Source of the DNA: JBEVOS01 sp964563395
Lineage (GTDB): Bacteria; Pseudomonadota; Alphaproteobacteria; Caulobacterales; Aquidulcibacteraceae
Assembly (NCBI GenBank): GCA_964563395.1
Contig: CAZLWK010000004.1
Location: 124,001 to 188,000 of the forward strand
Length of the DNA: 64,000 bases
Direction of reading: 5' to 3'
Below, one piece after another: positions 60,105 to 64,000 of the stretch. The notes under the pieces were generated by a model. The model made no database searches, was not told the DNA's origin, and worked only from the letters and a program-made list of their open reading frames with translations. Every line of letters begins with the position of its first letter. Positions within the stretch are counted from its first letter, which is position 1. The position numbers and the translations under genes are program-made.

Positions 60105-60321
60105 TCCGCTCGTCCATCCAGGCGCTTACTTCGTCCCAGGTATGGCCGCCATTGGCGTCGTAATCCGCCGTCGCGAGATCGAGCTGTCTCAACAAATCGT
60201 CGCGGCTCAGAAAATGCGCCCTCAGCGCGCGCTGAACGACTTCCGAAATGCTTTGACCACGACCGGCGGCGACTTCAGCTTCGAGCCGTCGCGTCAGGTC
60301 GGGAGGCAAATTGATCGTCAT
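60088..60321 (-). CDS. ParD-like ribbon-helix-helix antitoxin
   Basis: A 77-residue antitoxin. MTINLPPDLTRRLEAEVAAG and SISEVVQRALRAHF form the ribbon-helix-helix DNA-binding dimer, typical of ParD. The acidic C-terminal tail (YDANGGHTWDEVSAWMDERI) should wrap the toxin. RHH antitoxins repress their own operon. It overlaps the toxin gene by 17 bases. No clear palindrome operator was found in the 24 bases up to the next gene, which lies on the same strand. Confidence 0.85.
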   Translation of the reverse strand: MTINLPPDLTRRLEAEVAAGRGQSISEVVQRALRAHFLSRDDLLRQLDLATADYDANGGHTWDEVSAWMDERIADKG

Positions 60322-60345
60322 GGCCTGAAGATGCGCGTCCAGTGC

Positions 60346-60858
60346 TCACGGCGCAAGCGCGCCATCGGCTTCGACGGCCTCGACGCTGAACGTCTCCCAG
60401 CCGGGCCAATGGAAAAATGTGATCCAGCGAAAGCGCTTGGACATGCGCGCCCCCGCTTCGCCGATATCGGACATAGCCCAGGGGTGGTGCTCGCCGTCCG
60501 CGCCGTCAGGCCAGAATTCCGGCTCCTCATAGCCGCACTCGGCCCAGGCGCGGGTCCAGAGAGCCTCGCCCAGGAACACTTCCACACGGACCCAATCATC
60601 GGGGCCGACGCCAAGCTCGATGCGGCCATCGCCGCGATTGGCGTGAAAAGCGATGGTCGCCCCGTCCGGTCGCTCCGAGAGGATGCTCAGCCGCGCCTCA
60701 AGCCCGTTCTTGGGCGCGGTCCAATCCGGGTAGCGGCGGGCGGCCGCGACGAAGCGGGCGATCAGCGCGCAGGCCGCGCCGTGCGGGCTGTCGTGCCCGG
60801 CTTCGACATCTTCATAGACAGGGGCGCGCGGCGGCGGCGTTGGTTGGTCATGGCGCAT
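60346..60858 (-). CDS. Uncharacterised acidic/aromatic protein
   Basis: A 170-residue cytosolic protein I do not recognise. An N-terminal Pro-rich tract is followed by a region with WTAPKNGLEARLSILSE, then a Trp-rich acidic C-terminal half (EFWPDGADGEHHPWAMSD, then WITFFHWPGWETFSVE). Codon use is like its neighbours. It lies upstream of the parDE pair on the same strand, 24 bases before the antitoxin start, and is divergent from the dioxygenase gene. No function can be proposed from sequence alone. Confidence 0.6.
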   Translation of the reverse strand: MRHDQPTPPPRAPVYEDVEAGHDSPHGAACALIARFVAAARRYPDWTAPKNGLEARLSILSERPDGATIAFHANRGDGRIELGVGPDDWVRVEVFLGEALWTRAWAECGYEEPEFWPDGADGEHHPWAMSDIGEAGARMSKRFRWITFFHWPGWETFSVEAVEADGALAP

Positions 60859-60930
60859 GGGCCCATCCTAAATCGCGTACGAGAAAAACCAGCCTCCATC
60901 TCGGCGAAAAAAGGCGCTAGCCTTGGGTGC

Positions 60931-61764
60931 ATGAGCAACACAATCCGGATCAAGCGCGTGGCCGGCGCGCTCGGCGCGGAGATTTCCGGGATCGATCTCG
61001 GCGCCGATCTCAGCGAGGCGAGCGTGCGCGCGCTTCGCCAGGCGCTGCTCGATCATCAGGTGATCTTCTTTCGCGATCAGGATTTGACCCCGGCCGCGCA
61101 GGTGGCGCTCGGGCGCCGCTTCGGCCCGCTGAACATTCATCCCTTCGTCGCCGGCATGAAGGACCATCCCGAGGTGATGGAGATCATCAAGGAGCCGGCG
61201 GACAAGGTGAATTTCGGCGGCGGCTGGCATTCCGATATGAGCTTTCTGGAGACGCCCTCGATCGGCTCCATTCTCTATGCCGTTGAAGTTCCCGAGCATG
61301 GCGGCGACACGCTCTTCGCCAGCCAGTACGCGGCGTATGAGGCGCTTTCGCCGGGCTTGAAGCGGACCCTTGAGGGCATGCGCGCGATCCATTCGGCGTC
61401 GCGGGAATATGGCGCGGGCGGGCAATCCTCGACGCAGCGCGAAAGTATGCGCGTCGCCGAAGCGGACGGCTATGTCGGCGAGTTCGCGCATCCGGTTGTG
61501 AAGACGCATCCCGAGACGGGGCGCAAGGCGCTCTATGTCAATCCGGCGTTCACGCTCAAATTCGAGGGCTGGTCGACGCGCGAGTCCAAGCCGCTGCTGG
61601 ATTTCCTGTTTCAACACGCGCGCTTTGAAGCGTTCACTTGCCGCTTCCGCTGGGAGAAGGGTTCGGTCGCATTCTGGGACAATCGCGCGGTCTGGCATTT
61701 CGCGCTCAACGATTATCCCGGCCAGCGGCGTCACATGCGACGCGTGACGGTGGATGCGGATTAA
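60931..61764 (+). CDS. TauD/TfdA family alpha-ketoglutarate dioxygenase
   Basis: A 277-residue Fe(II)/2-oxoglutarate-dependent oxygenase. The metal facial triad starts with H-x-D in GWHSDMSF; the distal His and 2-oxoglutarate Arg lie in AVWHFALNDYPGQRRHMRRVTV. FGPLNIHPF is the conserved family block near residue 65. Relatives release sulfite from taurine or cleave aryl-ether bonds; substrate unknown. ATG 60931 is chosen over the long open frame upstream, which overlaps opposite-strand genes and is not family-like. It stands alone. Confidence 0.9.
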   Translation: MSNTIRIKRVAGALGAEISGIDLGADLSEASVRALRQALLDHQVIFFRDQDLTPAAQVALGRRFGPLNIHPFVAGMKDHPEVMEIIKEPADKVNFGGGWHSDMSFLETPSIGSILYAVEVPEHGGDTLFASQYAAYEALSPGLKRTLEGMRAIHSASREYGAGGQSSTQRESMRVAEADGYVGEFAHPVVKTHPETGRKALYVNPAFTLKFEGWSTRESKPLLDFLFQHARFEAFTCRFRWEKGSVAFWDNRAVWHFALNDYPGQRRHMRRVTVDAD

Positions 61765-62538
61765 CTAAACCACCGCTTGGATCGGCCCTTCGGCGCGGCC
61801 ATGCACGAATTGATCGACGCGCGGATCGCCGGAGCGGTCGATGTCGGCCGCAGGGCCGCGCCACACGATCTGGCCTCCATAGAGCATGGCGATTTCATCG
61901 GCGATCTTCCGCGCGCTCGCCATGTCATGCGTGATCGACACCGCCGCGCAGCCGAGCTCCTTCGACATCTCCACGATGAGATCGTTGATCGCGTCGGCTG
62001 TGATGGGATCGAGGCCCGTCGTCGGTTCGTCGAAGAAAAGGATGTCCGGCTTGGCGATGATGGCGCGCGCGAGCGCGGCGCGCTTCTGCATGCCGCCAGA
62101 GAGCTCCACGGGCCTCAGATCGGCGTTCTCCGGCGCCAGCCGTACGCGCCGCATCGCCTCGATCGCCTGTTCGCGCGCGACGCGGCGCGGCATACGGTCG
62201 GCGTAGATCAGGCGGAAGGCGACATTCTCCCAGATCGTCATGCTGTCGAACAGGGCGCCGCCCTGGAACAGCATGCCGAACTTGCGCTGGATCGCAGCAT
62301 GGGCCTTGCCGCTTTTGGCGCCCTTGCCGGAGAACACCTCGCCATCGACGAGGCATTGGCCGTCATCGGGTTTCATGAGGCCGAGCGCGCATTTCAGCGT
62401 CACCGACTTGCCGGTGCCCGAGCCGCCGATGATGACGAGCGAACGGCCGGCGGCGACGTCGAAGCTGACGCCGTCGAGCACTTGGCGTCCGCGCAGCTTC
62501 TTTTTCAGGCCGCGGATCGAAAGTTTGGGCGCGCTCAT
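61765..62538 (-). CDS. mlaF: MlaF-type ABC transporter ATP-binding protein
   Basis: A 257-residue ATPase of the Mla/Ttg2 lipid-transport group. Walker A is GGSGTGKSV; signature LSGGMQKRAALARAI; Walker B is ILFFDEPTTGLDPI; H-loop ITHDM. It powers glycerophospholipid movement between inner and outer membranes together with MlaE (upstream, overlapping) and, presumably, MlaD/MlaC encoded elsewhere. ATG 62538 overlaps the mlaE stop (ATGA at 62535-62538). Convergent with the dioxygenase gene with no spacer. Confidence 0.92.
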   Translation of the reverse strand: MSAPKLSIRGLKKKLRGRQVLDGVSFDVAAGRSLVIIGGSGTGKSVTLKCALGLMKPDDGQCLVDGEVFSGKGAKSGKAHAAIQRKFGMLFQGGALFDSMTIWENVAFRLIYADRMPRRVAREQAIEAMRRVRLAPENADLRPVELSGGMQKRAALARAIIAKPDILFFDEPTTGLDPITADAINDLIVEMSKELGCAAVSITHDMASARKIADEIAMLYGGQIVWRGPAADIDRSGDPRVDQFVHGRAEGPIQAVV

Positions 62539-63313
62539 TCGAGATAGAAAGCCGTGATGAGGTAATTGACGGCGAGGATGAGCACGGTGGCGCCGACGAC
62601 GGCGTTCGTCGCCGCGCGGCCCACGCCCAGGGCGCCGCCGGTGGAGCGATAGCCTTGATAGGCGCCGAGCGCGGCGATGATGAAGCCGAAGGCTGCAGCC
62701 TTGATCATGCCGAGGATCACGTCTGCGTTTTCCAGGAAGTCGAACGTATTGCGCAGATAGGTCGTGCCATTGAAGCCGAGCGAGCCGGTTGCGACGAGAT
62801 AGCCGCCCATCACGCCGATCGTATCGGCGACGAGAACCAGTATGGGCNNNNNNNNNNCGTCAAGACGGCGGCGAGCACGCGCGGCGCGACCAGAAAGCGA
62901 AACGGATCGGTGGAGAGCGTCGTCATCGCGTCGATCTGTTCGGTGACGCGCATCGTGCCGATCTCGGCGGCGATGCCGGCGCTGACGCGGCCCGCGAGCA
63001 TGAGGCCGGCCAGCACGGGCCCCAACTCACGCGTGATGCCGAGCACCACGATGTTGGGCACGAAGCTCTCCGCGTTGAAGCGCGAGCCGCCGACGAAAAT
63101 GTTGAGCGCCAGCGCCGCGCCGATGAAGACGGCGGTAAGCCCGACGACGGGCAGCGAAAAATAGCCGATTTGCAGGCATTGGCGCAGGAATTGGCCGATA
63201 TAGAGCGGCGGCGTCACGGTCGCGAGGGCGGCGCGTCCCGCGAATTGCGCGAAGCGGCCGAACTCGGCCAGCACCGCCATCAAGGCGCGGCCGATATCCG
63301 AAAAAGGGCTCAT
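62535..63313 (-). CDS. mlaE: MlaE-type permease, interrupted by a sequence gap
   Basis: Inner-membrane permease of the Mla lipid transporter. The N-terminal part (63313 to 62858) has the family helix VLGITRELGPVLAGLMLAGR and ends at VLAAVLT. The gap 62848-62857 follows, then the C-terminal part resumes as PILVLVADTIGVMGGYLV with the closing helix (VVGATVLILAVNYLITAFYL). Reading frame is restored if 2 bases (or 2 plus a multiple of 3) are missing, giving about 256 residues, the usual size. So the gene is intact, only the assembly is broken. Its ATG overlaps the alr stop (ATGA at 63310-63313). Confidence 0.88.
62848..62857. other. Run of 10 N: scaffold gap
   Basis: Ten unknown bases interrupt mlaE. 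On both sides the reading frame belongs to the same gene. The conserved sequence on either side (VLT before, PILVL after) suggests that only about 2 bases are truly missing, with 10 N used as placeholder. Distances across this point are therefore uncertain. Confidence 0.98.
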
Positions 63314-64000
63314 GCGCCGCCGCCCTGTGCGCGGCGCACCGCGCCGACGAACGAGGTCAAAATCTCATAGGTGTTGGTGCTGGCGCAGGCGGCGACCTCT
63401 GCGAGCGGCGCGGCGGGTCCCAACAGTTCGGCCTCGTCGCCTGGGCGCACGTCATCATCGCCCGTTACGTCCAGGATGATGAGGTCCATCGACACGCGCC
63501 CCACGATTGGGCGTTTGACGCCCCCCACGACGCCATAGCCGCGCCCGGCGAGGCTGCGCAAGAAGCCGTCCGCATAGCCGACCCCCACCGTGGCGAGTCT
63601 CATGGGCGATTGCGCAACCAATGACGCGCCATAGCCTATGCTTTCACCAGCGGGCGCGGTGCGCACGGCCAGGATCGGGGCGGTGACGCGCGCGACGTTT
63701 TGGAGCGCCACGCCATTCTCGCGGTCGGCCGCGCCGTAAAGACCCATGCCGATGCGCACCATGTCGAAATGGAACGCCGCGCCCAATTGCGCGCCCGCGG
63801 TGGCCGACAGGCTCTTCCGGGCGAAGGGGAAATGCGCAGCCGCGGCTTCGAAGCGCTCCTTTTGAAGCCGATTGGCCGAATGGGCCGGCCAGGAGGCGCA
63901 GGCGAGGTGGGAGAGCACCAGGATCGGCGCGGGGCAGGCGGCGTGCGCCGCCGCCGCGTCCGAAACGTCGAGACCCAGCCGGTTCATACCGGTGTCGAAA
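63310..64000 (-). CDS. alr: Alanine racemase, N-terminus beyond window
   Basis: The visible 229 residues are the C-terminal two thirds of a PLP-dependent alanine racemase, which makes D-alanine for peptidoglycan. FDTGMNRLG at the window edge is the conserved barrel block; GIGLYG-like MVRIGMGLYG follows; the second catalytic residue, tyrosine, is in SIGYGAS; VGRVSMDLIILDV is the C-domain block with the usual Met-Asp (Ser replaces Cys). The PLP lysine lies outside the window. Overlaps mlaE by ATGA, making alr-mlaE-mlaF one operon. Confidence 0.93.
   Translation of the reverse strand, partial: FDTGMNRLGLDVSDAAAAHAACPAPILVLSHLACASWPAHSANRLQKERFEAAAAHFPFARKSLSATAGAQLGAAFHFDMVRIGMGLYGAADRENGVALQNVARVTAPILAVRTAPAGESIGYGASLVAQSPMRLATVGVGYADGFLRSLAGRGYGVVGGVKRPIVGRVSMDLIILDVTGDDDVRPGDEAELLGPAAPLAEVAACASTNTYEILTSFVGAVRRAQGGGA

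Noticed and set aside
60142..60930. Long N-terminal extension of the TauD-type dioxygenase
   Set aside because: It runs opposite to the antitoxin and an unknown gene and is not dioxygenase-like; ATG 60931 starts the domain.
1..64000. tRNA or rRNA genes
   Set aside because: Intergenic stretches were read for cloverleaf-like sequence and CCA ends; none was convincing, and most gaps are too short.

Overview
The window is 64 kb of GC-rich, gene-dense DNA from an alphaproteobacterium. The gene content (DUF3035/BamF-type lipoprotein, BamB–Der cluster, complete valine-degradation operon, TonB-dependent receptor next to a TPR-sulfotransferase, many acyl-CoA enzymes) fits a Caulobacterales/Hyphomonadaceae-like aerobic heterotroph, but no rRNA or marker tree supports the exact order. 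No tRNA, rRNA, CRISPR array, prophage or intact insertion sequence was seen, and no gene-free stretch exceeds about 200 bases. A run of 10 N at 62848-62857 shows this is a scaffold with at least one gap.

Layout. 1-5.6 kb: end of an aldo/keto reductase, YqgE, a peroxiredoxin, an SPFH/NfeD pair, a nitroreductase-marR operon with a palindromic operator cluster, and a GST. 5.7-12.2 kb: ileS, an ABC-F ATPase, a glycosyltransferase and lspA. 12.3-17.8 kb: BamF-like lipoprotein, two M16 peptidases, an exported amidohydrolase and a LOG protein. 17.9-24.7 kb: mutL, two different Baeyer-Villiger-type monooxygenases and a membrane TIR-TPR protein. 24.8-28.5 kb: CheY-like receiver, MaoC hydratase, ribF, an unknown membrane protein and a repeat-rich RcnB-like protein. 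28.6-33.1 kb: tetR-aminotransferase operon divergent from an EmrAB-type efflux pair. 33.1-38.7 kb: glutathione peroxidase, MBL hydrolase, TPR-sulfotransferase and a TonB receptor broken by one in-frame stop. 38.9-43.5 kb: acyl-CoA synthetase, DUF3297, OYE reductase, two PaaI thioesterases and a glutamine amidotransferase. 43.5-50.4 kb: lysR divergent from the valine operon mmsA-(HEPN-like)-enoyl-CoA hydratase-acyl-CoA dehydrogenase-HIBYL-CoA hydrolase-mmsB. 50.5-55.5 kb: a 28-residue membrane peptide, DUF6249, ECF sigma and a membrane protein, then YfgM-like, bamB and der. 55.5-59.8 kb (minus strand): radA, cvpA, purF, SDR. 59.8-64 kb: parDE, an unknown gene, a TauD-type dioxygenase, and alr-mlaE-mlaF.

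How the genes work together. Envelope biogenesis recurs (lspA, BamF-like, YfgM-like/bamB, mlaEF, alr). The valine operon carries the later steps from isobutyryl-CoA to propionyl-CoA. Several genes form tight ATGA- or GTGA-overlapping operons (nitroreductase-marR, tetR-aminotransferase, EmrA-EmrB, DUF6249-ECF-membrane protein, alr-mlaE-mlaF).

Most striking signal. Three conserved genes carry small palindromic repeat elements as extra in-frame codons: ileS (five back-to-back stem-loops), mutL (64-bp element with 20-bp inverted ends) and the second M16 gene (about 135-bp element with about 40-bp inverted ends, placed between the start codon and the signal-peptide core). A fourth, related copy lies between genes after ribF. 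This resembles the Rickettsia palindromic element phenomenon and is the best candidate here for something under-described.
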